In this document: positions 51,672-60,157 of the stretch, piece after piece | Layout: each line of letters starts with the position of its first letter | How positions within the stretch are numbered: position 1 is the first letter of the stretch | NCBI RefSeq assembly: GCF_900109165.1 | Contig: NZ_FNZF01000007.1 | Location: forward strand, 42,751-106,750 | DNA from: Bhargavaea ginsengi | GTDB taxonomy: Bacteria; Bacillota; Bacilli; Bacillales_A; Planococcaceae | Reading direction: 5' to 3' | DNA: 64,000 bases | Made by a program: the position numbers and the translations under genes | The notes under the pieces: generated by a model | Databases searched by the model: none | What the model was told of the DNA's origin: nothing | What the model saw: the letters and a program-made list of their open reading frames with translations, nothing else

Positions 51672-51702
51672 AATAGCCCCGGCTGCCGCCGGGGCTATTT
51701 CA
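51672..51702. terminator. Strong GC-rich hairpin
   Basis: AATAGCCCCGGC and GCCGGGGCTATT form a perfect 12-bp stem with TGCC loop. Which transcript it ends is unclear, since no well-supported gene precedes it on either strand. Confidence 0.6.
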
Positions 51703-51763
51703 TTTCCATTTAAACCTATGGAGTCTATAGCATGTAATTCCAAAACATGGCATATATGTAATT

Positions 51764-51901
51764 ATGAAAAATTATCTCTTACACAAACTGGGGATTTTAA
51801 TAGAGATGTTCATAAGCATCTCGCCATTGATCATATTGTACCTGTTCTTTCTCGGAACCATCTGGTTGGTCGTTGCCGTCATCAAAAATGCATGGAAATA
51901 G
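51764..51901 (+). CDS. Possible small membrane peptide, 45 aa
   Basis: A 45-residue frame with a long hydrophobic stretch (ISISPLIILYLFFLGTIWL then VVAVI) and basic ends (MKNYLLHK, KNAWK). No ribosome binding site is visible at the ATG, and it is convergent with the MFS gene. The composition pattern fits a single-pass peptide but support is low. Confidence 0.35.
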   Translation: MKNYLLHKLGILIEMFISISPLIILYLFFLGTIWLVVAVIKNAWK

Positions 51902-51918
51902 TAAGGTGTGAACAGCTC

Positions 51919-53190
51919 TTATTCCCCCGCCAGTTTCCTCCTGCCGAACACCATGTAATAGTAGATGGATGAGATCATATACAGCGCACCTGTGATCGTA
52001 AACGCCCATGCATATCCCCAGTAGGATCCGTAGGCGACGACCAGTCCTGCAGATACCGGGCCCATTGCCGCCCAGCCCATCTGGAACACGGTCTGGTTGA
52101 CGGAGTTGGCGAGGCCCTTGTATTTGTCGTGGACGATTTCCATCGAGATGGCGCTCTGGATCGGGTTGCCGGCGTTCATAAGCGCCTGGCGCATGAGGAA
52201 ACCAAGCGACGCCAGCCCGAGTGACATCGTATACGCCGTCAGGAACAGGAACGGGATCGATGCGAGCTGGAAGAAGATGAGCGCCTTCACCTTGCCGACC
52301 CGTTTGACGAGCGCCGGTCCGATCATCATCGCGACCGCTGTCATCGCGGATCCGAGTGACAGAATAAGTCCGATATAGGCGTTTGATGCATCGAACCGGT
52401 TCGCGAAGTACAGGTTCAGGTACGGGATGACAAGCCCCGATCCGAAACCGATCAGCAGATTCGCAAGCCCGAGATGGAAAATGAGCTTGACGTTCCTGCT
52501 TAGGGCCGCCTCGTCCGGCTCCCCTTGCACCGGCGGTTCCGGGATCCGGTCGGCAGTCACCGGCTGATCGTATTTCTTCCCCCCTGACAGGAAAAACAGA
52601 GGAAGGATGCCTGCTGCGAAGATTGCGGCGCCGGCCAGCAGCGACCAGCGTATCGCCTCCACTTCAAACAGGCCGAACGATTTCTCCAATACATCCGCGA
52701 TCACCCCGCCTCCGAGACTTCCGAACACTCCGGCCACGGTAACGAGCGAGAAATAAAGACTGAACAGGTGGACCCGCTCCGCAGCGGTCGAGTTTTCCGC
52801 AAGGAACGGGACGCCCGACACCTGGACGAATGCCATGGTCAGGCCGGTCACGAAGGCAGCCGCCACGAGTGTGCTTTCCGATGTCTCGACGGAACGGTAG
52901 AACAACGACAGCATCGTCAGTGCAGAACCGCCGATCAGCAGCCACTTCCTGCCGAAACGGTCACTGAGCAGCCCGGCGGGTATGAGGATGATCGCCGTCG
53001 CGAGCGCGGTCATCGAGATGATGCTGCCGTTCACAGTTTCCGGCATGCCAAGTGCTTTGATATACAGATTGTACATAACGGCAAATACCCCCATCCCGAT
53101 CTGGATGAGGATATTGGCGCATATAAACAGCCGGACGTTTCGGCTGAATCCAGAGACCTTCTTTTTCCATTCATTCAACCAGTTAATCAT
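51919..53190 (-). CDS. MFS transporter
   Basis: A 423-residue 12-helix transporter. The MFS A-motif is AGLLSDRFGRKWLLIGG in loop 2-3, and the second half repeats the fold after a charged central loop with DQPVTADRIPEPPVQGEPDE. Such genes export drugs or sugars; the substrate is unknown. The ATG at 53190 follows AAGGG. A duplicated fragment of its 3' end lies at 51234-51269, and a 21-bp-period array is upstream. Confidence 0.87.
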   Translation of the reverse strand: MINWLNEWKKKVSGFSRNVRLFICANILIQIGMGVFAVMYNLYIKALGMPETVNGSIISMTALATAIILIPAGLLSDRFGRKWLLIGGSALTMLSLFYRSVETSESTLVAAAFVTGLTMAFVQVSGVPFLAENSTAAERVHLFSLYFSLVTVAGVFGSLGGGVIADVLEKSFGLFEVEAIRWSLLAGAAIFAAGILPLFFLSGGKKYDQPVTADRIPEPPVQGEPDEAALSRNVKLIFHLGLANLLIGFGSGLVIPYLNLYFANRFDASNAYIGLILSLGSAMTAVAMMIGPALVKRVGKVKALIFFQLASIPFLFLTAYTMSLGLASLGFLMRQALMNAGNPIQSAISMEIVHDKYKGLANSVNQTVFQMGWAAMGPVSAGLVVAYGSYWGYAWAFTITGALYMISSIYYYMVFGRRKLAGE

Positions 53191-53332
53191 GGACAGGCCC
53201 TTCACTTTCTATTTATTTCGACATTCGGATTATACGAAAATAGAAAGGAAAAGGCAATAGAAGGATGATTCTGATTCAAGCACAAGGCATCCCCAAAGAG
53301 CGTCCTCCTAAAGGGACTCCTGCCATATTCAA

Positions 53333-53454
53333 TTTCGTCATTTAAGGCAAAAATCTCGTCATTCGCAACCGGCCGGCTGTGAATGACGAGATTAAAGGTG
53401 TGAATGACGAAACTGAACTGACGAATGACGAAATTAAGCGGTTGAATGACGAGA
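53333..53454. repeat. 21-bp-period dyad array, TTTCGTCATTC type (second copy)
   Basis: Two direct copies at 53333 and 53354 face four inverted copies GAATGACGA(A/G) at 53381, 53402, 53423 and 53444, all 21 bp apart. The arms meet at CCGGCCGG, as in the array at 20937-21080. Confidence 0.92.
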
Positions 53455-53489
53455 CTGATCAATTCCGGGCTGTGAAACAGGCCTTTCTG

Positions 53490-55247
53490 TTACCCAGTCT
53501 TCCCCGCCGCCTGTGTACCGGCCTGCAGCTTATACATCTGCGCGTACTGGCCTTCGTAGGCGAGCAGCTGGTCATGAGTGCCAAGTTCCACAATCTCGCC
53601 GCGGTCCAGCACGATGATGCGGTCTGCATTCTTAATGGTCGACAGCCGGTGGGCGATGACGAATGTCGTCCGTCCTTTTTTCAGGACATCCATTGCATGC
53701 TGGATGATCTCTTCCGTCTCCGTGTCGATATTCGACGTCGCTTCATCCAGAATCAAAATTGCCGGGTCGAAGGCAAGTGCCCGGGCAAACGAGATCAGCT
53801 GGCGCTGGCCGGCAGACAGTGTGCTGCCCTTTTCCACGACCGGCTCGTCGATTCCGCCCGGAAGGGTCTTTAATACCCGGTCCCCTCCGACGGCCTCGAG
53901 GGCGCGTTCCACGTCTTCGCGGGTAATGCGCGGATCGTCCAGGCTGATGTTCGACCCGATCGTTCCGGTAAACAGGTACGGATCCTGCAGCACGATTCCC
54001 ATATGGTCGCGCACCGTCTGACGGGACAGCTTTGTGATGTCGGTTCCGTCAATCACAATCCTGCCCTTTGTCGGGTCATAGAACCGGAACAGCAGGTTCA
54101 TGATCGAACTTTTGCCGGAACCGGTATGGCCGACGAGCGCCACCGTTTCGCCTTGCTTTGCCTCAAAGTCGATGCCTTTCAGGACATACTCCTCATCTTT
54201 GTAGGCAAACCAGACATTCTCAAACCGGACGTTTCCGCGGTATCTCGCGATCTTCTCGTCGCTCACGTCCTCCCCTTCCTGGTCGAGCAATTCGAATACC
54301 CGCTCCGCCGCGACAAGTGAGTGCTCGAGGCGGGAGAACTGATTGACGATACCCGTAATCGGATTGAAGAGACGTGTGATGTAGTCAACGAATGCGTACA
54401 GCGCACCGACGGAGATTGCGGCCGGAGCGGAGAGCGCCACATTGCCGAAGTACAGGATAAATGCGATGAACGTCATCGACCGGAGCACGTCGACCAGGTT
54501 GAACGACGTCGCCGAGTCGAGAAACAGCAGCTTGTTGTTGTACCTGAAGTGCTCGTCGTTCAGCTCATCGAATTCCTGTTCCATCTGCTTTTCCCTGCGG
54601 AAAGCCTGGATGATCGTCATGCCCTGAATGGCCTCGTTGATCATCGCGTTAAGGTCACTGACCTTCCCGCGGATGATCCGGTTGTACTTGGAAGCGTACT
54701 TCCTGTAGGAGATCATCCAGATATAAAGCACCGGAATGAGCAGAAGCGTAATCGCCCCCATCGCCGGCTCCAGATACAGCAGCGCGGCGAAGATCCCGAT
54801 CATATACATGCCGCTTGTCGCAAACTGCGAAAGCACCGTGACGTACATGTCCCGGATCGCTTCCGTATCGTTCGTGATTCGCGCGACTACTTTACCCGCC
54901 GGCAGATTGTCGAAGTAGCGGACCGGTAGCGTCTGGATTTTGCCGTATACTTCGTTCCGCATCTTCTGGATGATGCGGTTCGCCCCTTTCTGGAGGAGCA
55001 GGTATTCCAAATAGCGGAACACCGCTGTTACCACGGCAAGGCCCATGAAGATCGCAAGCAGCATCAGGATCGGTGCGTATTCCATCCCGCCTCCTTCATT
55101 GCCTGCGATATGATCATCGATGATCTTTTTGGCGATCAGCGGGCCGGCAAGATCGGCCGCAACAGCGAGTGCCAGGCAGATCACACCCGGAATAACATAG
55201 CGTTTTTGGTCCGTCGCATAACGGACCAGCCGTTTACCCTTTTTCAT
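53490..55247 (-). CDS. bmrD: BmrD-type multidrug ABC exporter subunit
   Basis: A fused membrane-plus-ATPase half-transporter of 585 residues. Six helices (about 1-310) precede the nucleotide-binding domain: Walker A GHTGSGKSS, signature TLSAGQRQLISFARAL, Walker B ILILDEATSNIDTE with an intact catalytic Glu. Its partner has Asp at that place. This matches BmrD, the canonical half of the BmrCD multidrug exporter. From memory, B. subtilis BmrD is about 90 residues longer, so this is a shorter form. Start at 55247 follows GAGGTGGAT and overlaps bmrC by 14 bases. Confidence 0.87.
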   Translation of the reverse strand: MKKGKRLVRYATDQKRYVIPGVICLALAVAADLAGPLIAKKIIDDHIAGNEGGGMEYAPILMLLAIFMGLAVVTAVFRYLEYLLLQKGANRIIQKMRNEVYGKIQTLPVRYFDNLPAGKVVARITNDTEAIRDMYVTVLSQFATSGMYMIGIFAALLYLEPAMGAITLLLIPVLYIWMISYRKYASKYNRIIRGKVSDLNAMINEAIQGMTIIQAFRREKQMEQEFDELNDEHFRYNNKLLFLDSATSFNLVDVLRSMTFIAFILYFGNVALSAPAAISVGALYAFVDYITRLFNPITGIVNQFSRLEHSLVAAERVFELLDQEGEDVSDEKIARYRGNVRFENVWFAYKDEEYVLKGIDFEAKQGETVALVGHTGSGKSSIMNLLFRFYDPTKGRIVIDGTDITKLSRQTVRDHMGIVLQDPYLFTGTIGSNISLDDPRITREDVERALEAVGGDRVLKTLPGGIDEPVVEKGSTLSAGQRQLISFARALAFDPAILILDEATSNIDTETEEIIQHAMDVLKKGRTTFVIAHRLSTIKNADRIIVLDRGEIVELGTHDQLLAYEGQYAQMYKLQAGTQAAGKTG

Positions 55248-56988
55248 GATGATCCACCTCCCCGATCTGCTGCCGGTCGAATTGTTCGCGGTACCACCCG
55301 CCAGTTTCCAGGAGGGATCCATGTGTCCCTTCCTCGGTGACTTTTCCGTCTTCCAGGACGATGATCCAGTCAGCATGCTCAATTGCCGACAGCCTGTGTG
55401 TCGTGATGATCGTCGTCTTGCCTTCTCTGCCCTGCCGGATGTTTTCGATGATCGCCGTCTCGGTCTTGGCATCGACTGCCGACAGCGAGTCATCGAGGAT
55501 CAGGATATCCGGATCCTTGATCAGTGCCCGGGCAATTGAGATCCGCTGTTTCTGGCCGCCCGAGAGCGCAACGCCCTTTTCACCGACGAGTGTTTCCAGT
55601 CCCTGTGGAAGCATCGCCAAGTCCTTCCGGAAATGAGACAGGTGGATCGCTTCGTCGATCTCCGCATCGGTCGCGTCCGGTTTGCCGAACAGGATGTTGT
55701 CGCGGATCGAGCGTGAAAACAGCACATGGTCCTGTGGCACATAGCCGATCCAGTCCCGAACTTCATCTTTGGTGAGGTCACTGACGGAAACTCCGGAAAA
55801 ACTGAGTTCCCCGTCTCCGGCAGGATACTCGCGCAGCAACTGGCGAATAAAGGTCGTCTTCCCGCTGCCGGTCTTCCCGACGATGCCGAGGGTCCCTCCC
55901 CGCTCAAGCCTCACTTTTACCCGGTCAAGGTTAACTGACGAGGACTGCGGATATTGAAATGTCACATCATCGAAAGTGACGTCATCCGGATGTCCCGCCC
56001 ATTTCGGCCGGTCCGGATCCCGGACGTCTTCCAGGTAGGACAGCGTTTCGTGGACCCGGTCGAGGGAAGCATTCCCCCGTTGCATGACGTTGATCAGTTC
56101 GCCGATCGCGATCATCGGCCAGACGGCCATCCCAAGATAGACGTTGAACGTGACGAGGTTGCCGAGCGTCATCTCACCTGTTGAGACGAGAAAGGCACCA
56201 TAGCCGAGTCCGATTGCGTAGCTGGCTGCTGTAAGCACCTTTGATGTCGGCGCAAACAGCGCATCAATCCGCTCGACCGCCATGTTCTTTTCGTACACTT
56301 CTTCCGTTTTCTTTCTGAACTTTTCTTCGGTTGCGCGCTCCTGTACGTATGCGCGGACCACTCGGACACCGGCAACCGCCTCGAGCACATCATCGTTCAG
56401 GTCACCGAAGGCGTCCTGTGCGACAACGTAGCGCTCATGGATCTTCTTGCCGAGCACCTGCATGATGATTGCCAGGATCGGCAGCGGCAAGATCGCGGCC
56501 AGTGTCAGCTTCCACGAAACGAGGAAACCGGCCGTCAGCAAAATCGTTGCCAGGTAAAGCGTCGAGTCGATCAGCGTCATGATACCGAAACCGGCAGTTT
56601 CCGAAATCGCGCGCAAGTCATTTGTCGAGCGGGCCATCAGATCACCCGTCCGGTTCTTCTCGTAGAATGTCGGTGTCATCTTCAGGAAGTGCTTCATCAG
56701 CCGGCTCCTGAGGACCCGCTCGATCACGTTCGCCCCGCCGAACAGCTGGTATTGCCAGATAAAGTTCGAGGCGTAGTTGACGGCCATGACGAGGAGCATC
56801 AGACCCGCAAAGGTCATGAGCAGCCCTTCCGTCATGTCTCCGCGGTACATCGTGTCGATCGCCCGGCCGATCAGCCATGGCGGAACGACGACGAGGATAT
56901 TGGTGAAAGTGAGCAAAATCAACGCCACCGTGTACCGCTTCCAGTTCTCCTTAAAGAACCAGTTTAATTTAAATAAGACTGAGAACAT
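55234..56988 (-). CDS. bmrC: BmrC-type multidrug ABC exporter subunit
   Basis: The degenerate half of the heterodimeric exporter, 584 residues, matching the expected BmrC length. Helices lie in residues 1-310; Walker A GKTGSGKTT, signature ALSGGQKQRISIARAL, and Walker B ILILDDSLSAVDAKTE with Asp in place of the catalytic Glu, which marks the non-hydrolysing site of BmrC. The start is seven bases behind AAGGG. The 5' region holds two small leader peptides and an attenuator-like hairpin, in line with antibiotic-induced, ribosome-mediated control of bmrCD in B. subtilis. Confidence 0.9.
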   Translation of the reverse strand: MFSVLFKLNWFFKENWKRYTVALILLTFTNILVVVPPWLIGRAIDTMYRGDMTEGLLMTFAGLMLLVMAVNYASNFIWQYQLFGGANVIERVLRSRLMKHFLKMTPTFYEKNRTGDLMARSTNDLRAISETAGFGIMTLIDSTLYLATILLTAGFLVSWKLTLAAILPLPILAIIMQVLGKKIHERYVVAQDAFGDLNDDVLEAVAGVRVVRAYVQERATEEKFRKKTEEVYEKNMAVERIDALFAPTSKVLTAASYAIGLGYGAFLVSTGEMTLGNLVTFNVYLGMAVWPMIAIGELINVMQRGNASLDRVHETLSYLEDVRDPDRPKWAGHPDDVTFDDVTFQYPQSSSVNLDRVKVRLERGGTLGIVGKTGSGKTTFIRQLLREYPAGDGELSFSGVSVSDLTKDEVRDWIGYVPQDHVLFSRSIRDNILFGKPDATDAEIDEAIHLSHFRKDLAMLPQGLETLVGEKGVALSGGQKQRISIARALIKDPDILILDDSLSAVDAKTETAIIENIRQGREGKTTIITTHRLSAIEHADWIIVLEDGKVTEEGTHGSLLETGGWYREQFDRQQIGEVDHHEKG

Positions 56989-57008
56989 TGGTTATCCCTT
57001 CTCTCCCC

Positions 57009-57025
57009 GGCGGGCACTACCCGCC
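57009..57025 (-). promoter_or_regulatory. Hairpin over the stop of the second leader peptide
   Basis: GGCGGG and CCCGCC flank a five-base loop and overlap the stop codon of the 20-residue leader peptide, 8 bases upstream of the bmrC ribosome binding site region. A ribosome stalled in or ending the leader would open or close this stem. Confidence 0.6.
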
Positions 57026-57079
57026 TTCTTTAGATTCCTTGACCAGAATTTTGCGTTCTTTTGTGATGCACATCACCAT
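57017..57079 (-). CDS. Second leader peptide of bmrCD, 20 aa
   Basis: ATG at 57079 behind GGAGAGGAG gives a 20-residue basic peptide MVMCITKERK and onward, ending KEGG. It lies between the attenuator and bmrC, and its stop codon is inside a GC hairpin. Coding is inferred from the ribosome binding site and position; it may act as a cis-acting leader rather than a working peptide. Confidence 0.55.
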   Translation of the reverse strand: MVMCITKERKILVKESKEGG

Positions 57080-57180
57080 TTCTCCTCTCCGTTTTTGGTC
57101 TTGTATACAGCGCGCAAAAGCGCGGTGCTACCAAAGCAAGCACAAAAAACACGCCCCAAATCATGGAGGCGCGCTCAATG

Positions 57181-57210
57181 AAAAAAGGGTCTGGCAGGCA
57201 TGCCGGACCC
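57181..57210 (-). terminator. Attenuator-like terminator in the bmrCD leader
   Basis: On the minus strand GGGTC and GACCC close a stem with inner GGCA/TGCC pairs, followed by TTTTTT. It stands between the first leader peptide and bmrC. The leader coding region repeats CATGCC, which could pair with GGCATG in the terminator arm and prevent its formation. Confidence 0.75.
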
Positions 57211-57236
57211 CCTGTAAAGACACTGGTGCCGTGTAA

Positions 57237-57311
57237 TTACGGCCGCAGTGCGGGCAGGCATGGCGATATGCAGCTGTTGTCGAGTCCGAGTTGAATGATC
57301 ATGTTGTACAT
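57237..57311 (-). CDS. First leader peptide of bmrCD, 24 aa
   Basis: An ATG at 57311, seven bases behind GGGAGGT, starts a 24-residue peptide MYNMIIQLGLDNSC and onward, ending ALRP-stop, with two Cys and several Pro. It lies between promoter and attenuator, the place of BmrB in B. subtilis, whose translation controls read-through into bmrCD in response to ribosome-targeting antibiotics. It is not obviously similar to BmrB in sequence as far as I can recall. Confidence 0.65.
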   Translation of the reverse strand: MYNMIIQLGLDNSCISPCLPALRP

Positions 57312-57350
57312 CGTCCATACCTCCCTTTCCGTTAGTTTGTTTACCTTAAC

Positions 57351-57380
57351 AGACTACCCTTGCGGATGAGTCCATGTCAA
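57351..57380 (-). promoter_or_regulatory. Promoter of the bmrCD leader
   Basis: On the minus strand TTGACA (57375-57380) is followed after 18 bases by TAGTCT (57351-57356). The -35 is perfect and the -10 is weak. Confidence 0.6.
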
Positions 57381-57476
57381 CTGTTTTCAGAGAAATTCCT
57401 CAATTTGCACTTGACTTATTAATCTTGCCCCATTATGGGTGAAGTTATATGTGCATCATTATTTGTGGATACCGCC

Positions 57477-58670
57477 TCAGAGAAACGCATGGAGCAGGGC
57501 ACCGAGTACGCCCGCCACCGCCACAACAACCCATGGTGGGGTTTTCTTGAACTGAAGCAGCCAGAAACAAAGTGCTGCAACAGCAATATCCCATACCGAG
57601 AAGATCGAGCTCGGGATGACCGGATTAATGAGAGCCGCCGCGAGAATCCCCACAACAGCGGCATTGACGCCGACAAGCGCCGCCCTCAGCCAGATTTTCT
57701 TGCGGAGTACCGACCAGAACGGCAGCGTTCCGATTACGAGGAGGAACGAAGGCAGGAACATCGCGACAACTGCGACGAGCGCTCCAGGCACACTGTCCAT
57801 GATCATTCCTATGTAGGCTGCCAGCGTGAAGAGGGGACCCGGCACGGCCTGTGCGGCACCGTAGCCCGCGATAAATGTCTCTGCGTCCATATAACCTTGC
57901 GGCACAACTTCACGTTCCAGCATCGGCAGGACGACGTGGCCGCCCCCGAACACAATCGAACCGACCCGGTAGAAGATATCCGTAATTGACACGAGGATAT
58001 GGTCTGTGGTCTGCCGGAGCAAAGGCAAAAGTGCGAGCAGTGCGAAGAACAGTCCCCAGGCCACCGCACCGGCCTTTTTCCCGACCGGCATCGGAATGGC
58101 CGCATCCTCTCCGCCGTTCCCTTCCTGTCGGTTCCGATATAGGATATAACCGATAAGCCCGGCGAGGACAATGATGCCGATCTGGCCCCAAGCGGTCGGC
58201 ACGAGCAGGACACCGGCCGCAGCCAGCGCCGCAAGCGCAAGTCTCGGGACGTCGGGAGTCAGGTTCTTGCCCATCCCGATCAGCGCATGGAGAATGATCG
58301 CGACCGCTACGATCTTAAGACCGCGGATCCAGCCCGTGTCGAACGGCACGTCACCAGCAACAAGATATGCAAACAGCATGAGAATGATGACAGAGGGCAT
58401 CGTGAATCCGAACCAGGACAGCATCGCTCCTCCGATGCCTCCACGGATCAGCCCGACCCCGATGCCAACCTGGGAACTTGCAGGCCCTGGAAGAAATTGG
58501 CACAATGCAACCAGATCCGCATAGGCCCTATCATCAAGCCACCCGCGTTTTTTAACGTATTCATCTCTGAAATATCCGAGATGGGCGGCAGGCCCTCCGA
58601 ACGACGTCAGCCCCAGCTTGAGCGACGCCGACAAGATTTCGCCATACCGCCCTCTTTCCTTCTTTTCCAT
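57477..58670 (-). CDS. chrA: Chromate transporter (ChrA family, two-domain)
   Basis: A 397-residue membrane protein of the CHR family, with two homologous halves (each about 190 residues and five or six helices). The first half opens LKLGLTSFGGPAAHLGYFRDEYV and carries LCQFLPGPASSQVGIGVG; the second has GSIVFGGGHVVLPMLEREVV and GYGAAQAVPGPLFTLAAYIG. These are the paired FGG and PGP motifs of ChrA, which exports chromate. The start follows GGAGG, and an upstream in-frame TTG is less likely. Specific resistance is inferred from the family. Confidence 0.92.
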   Translation of the reverse strand: MEKKERGRYGEILSASLKLGLTSFGGPAAHLGYFRDEYVKKRGWLDDRAYADLVALCQFLPGPASSQVGIGVGLIRGGIGGAMLSWFGFTMPSVIILMLFAYLVAGDVPFDTGWIRGLKIVAVAIILHALIGMGKNLTPDVPRLALAALAAAGVLLVPTAWGQIGIIVLAGLIGYILYRNRQEGNGGEDAAIPMPVGKKAGAVAWGLFFALLALLPLLRQTTDHILVSITDIFYRVGSIVFGGGHVVLPMLEREVVPQGYMDAETFIAGYGAAQAVPGPLFTLAAYIGMIMDSVPGALVAVVAMFLPSFLLVIGTLPFWSVLRKKIWLRAALVGVNAAVVGILAAALINPVIPSSIFSVWDIAVAALCFWLLQFKKTPPWVVVAVAGVLGALLHAFL

Positions 58671-58764
58671 CAAAAAACCTCCAAATAAAGATGTCCACCT
58701 TATCCTAACGGAGTCTTTTTGGCGAATGAACCTTCTTTACAAATACTTAACAAACTTTTTTCGC

Positions 58765-59958
58765 TCAGCTGTCCGCTTTGATGACAGCCACCTTCAAGTA
58801 GTCGGATTCAGGAGAATTCCGCGGAGTGCGGAAATCTTCCGGCAACCGGTACTCTTTCAGGATGCGGTACTTTCTGCCGCTCGTCTGGAATGCCTTGTCG
58901 ATGAATGTCCTGAACTTCTTCATTCCGAAGCCGGCATGGTTGGTCGAAGCGACTACGATGCCGCCTTTTGCCGTGATGGCCAAGACATCTTCAAGCAGAT
59001 TGGCATAGTCCTTGGCGGCACTGAAGGTCCGCTTTTTGGAACGCGCGAAGCTCGGCGGATCCAGGACGACCAGATCGAACTCCAGCTCCTTGCGCCGGGC
59101 ATACCTGAAGTAATCGAACACGTCCATAACAACGATGTCCTGCGCTTCATAGTCGATGCCGTTGACGGCGAACTGCTCGATCGTCTTTGGCAGGCTCCGC
59201 TTTGCCAGGTCGACACTGACCGTCCCGGAAGCACCTCCGAGAGCTGCCGCCACCGAAAATGCCCCCGTATAGGAGAACGTATTAAGTACACTCCTGCCCT
59301 CCGCATATTCGTCGCGGATCGCCTTCCGGACGTCCCGCTGGTCGAGGAAGATTCCGGTCATCGCCCCGTCATTCAGGTCAACGGCGAAGTTCATGCCATT
59401 TTCCTTCACGATCAGTGGGAATTCCGGCTGCTTGCCCGAGACAAAGTCATCCTGTTCCATATAACGGCCTTTCAGATCGAACCGTTTTTTTTCATGGACG
59501 GAGAGGACTCCCGGCATCTCTTTCAAGGATTCGTAGACAAATTGCCGCATCGAATAAATACCCTCGCTGTACCAGCTGACCATCCAGTGACCTTCATAAT
59601 GGTCGATCGTCATTCCGCCGATCCCGTCCCCTTCCCCGTTAAACACGCGGAACGCCGTCGTATCCGGGTTTTCGAAAAAGGGATTTCTGCGGTCTGCAGC
59701 TTCACGGATTTTGCGCGAAAAGAATTCCCTGTCGATGGTCTCCCGCTCATTTCGTGAAAGTACCCACCCCGCGCCTTTGTTTTGCTGTCCGTGATAGCCG
59801 GTGGCCACATACCGGCCAGTCGGGTCCTCCAGACGCAATAATGTTCCTTCTGCCCCGAAAACTGACATGTCCCGTACGGAATCCTTCGGGATGACAGGCT
59901 GGCCTGCCCGGATCGCTTCTGCTGCTTCTGCATTCACCCTTACACTGGTTGTTTTCAT
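58765..59958 (-). CDS. RlmI-type 23S rRNA (cytosine-C5) methyltransferase family
   Basis: A 397-residue SAM-dependent methyltransferase with an N-terminal PUA domain (about 1-75), a middle EEHAD-like domain and a Rossmann core: VLNTFSYTGAFSVAAALGGA as motif I and VVLDPPSFARSKK as the catalytic DPPSF motif IV. It resembles RlmI and the Bacillus YwbD-like proteins that methylate rRNA. The N-terminal start has no strong GGAGG (TTGGGAAAATG), but frame conservation is clear. Confidence 0.9.
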   Translation of the reverse strand: MKTTSVRVNAEAAEAIRAGQPVIPKDSVRDMSVFGAEGTLLRLEDPTGRYVATGYHGQQNKGAGWVLSRNERETIDREFFSRKIREAADRRNPFFENPDTTAFRVFNGEGDGIGGMTIDHYEGHWMVSWYSEGIYSMRQFVYESLKEMPGVLSVHEKKRFDLKGRYMEQDDFVSGKQPEFPLIVKENGMNFAVDLNDGAMTGIFLDQRDVRKAIRDEYAEGRSVLNTFSYTGAFSVAAALGGASGTVSVDLAKRSLPKTIEQFAVNGIDYEAQDIVVMDVFDYFRYARRKELEFDLVVLDPPSFARSKKRTFSAAKDYANLLEDVLAITAKGGIVVASTNHAGFGMKKFRTFIDKAFQTSGRKYRILKEYRLPEDFRTPRNSPESDYLKVAVIKADS

Positions 59959-60157
59959 TTTCCCAACTCCAAATTTCGATTTTCCCCATTATCGCACGCC
60001 TGCACAAAATAGACGAATTTCCACCGGCTAGCAGGATATTTTTATTGTCTTTTTGCTGATGCGGATTTATCATTGAAAGTAACTCACTATTTTTTACATT
60101 CACAGGAGGTGTACACTTTGTCCTCCCCCTCATTCGGGTCATGGACAAAGGAATTGT

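Noticed and set aside
4547..53454. CRISPR array as an explanation for the periodic repeats
   Set aside because: Repeats are only 7-12 bp with 9-14 bp spacers, there are no cas genes, and the arrays are scattered.
60103..60157. Leader peptide or riboswitch before the CNNM/CBS gene
   Set aside because: AGGAGG and CCTCC can pair, but no conserved riboswitch fold or clear leader frame is visible.
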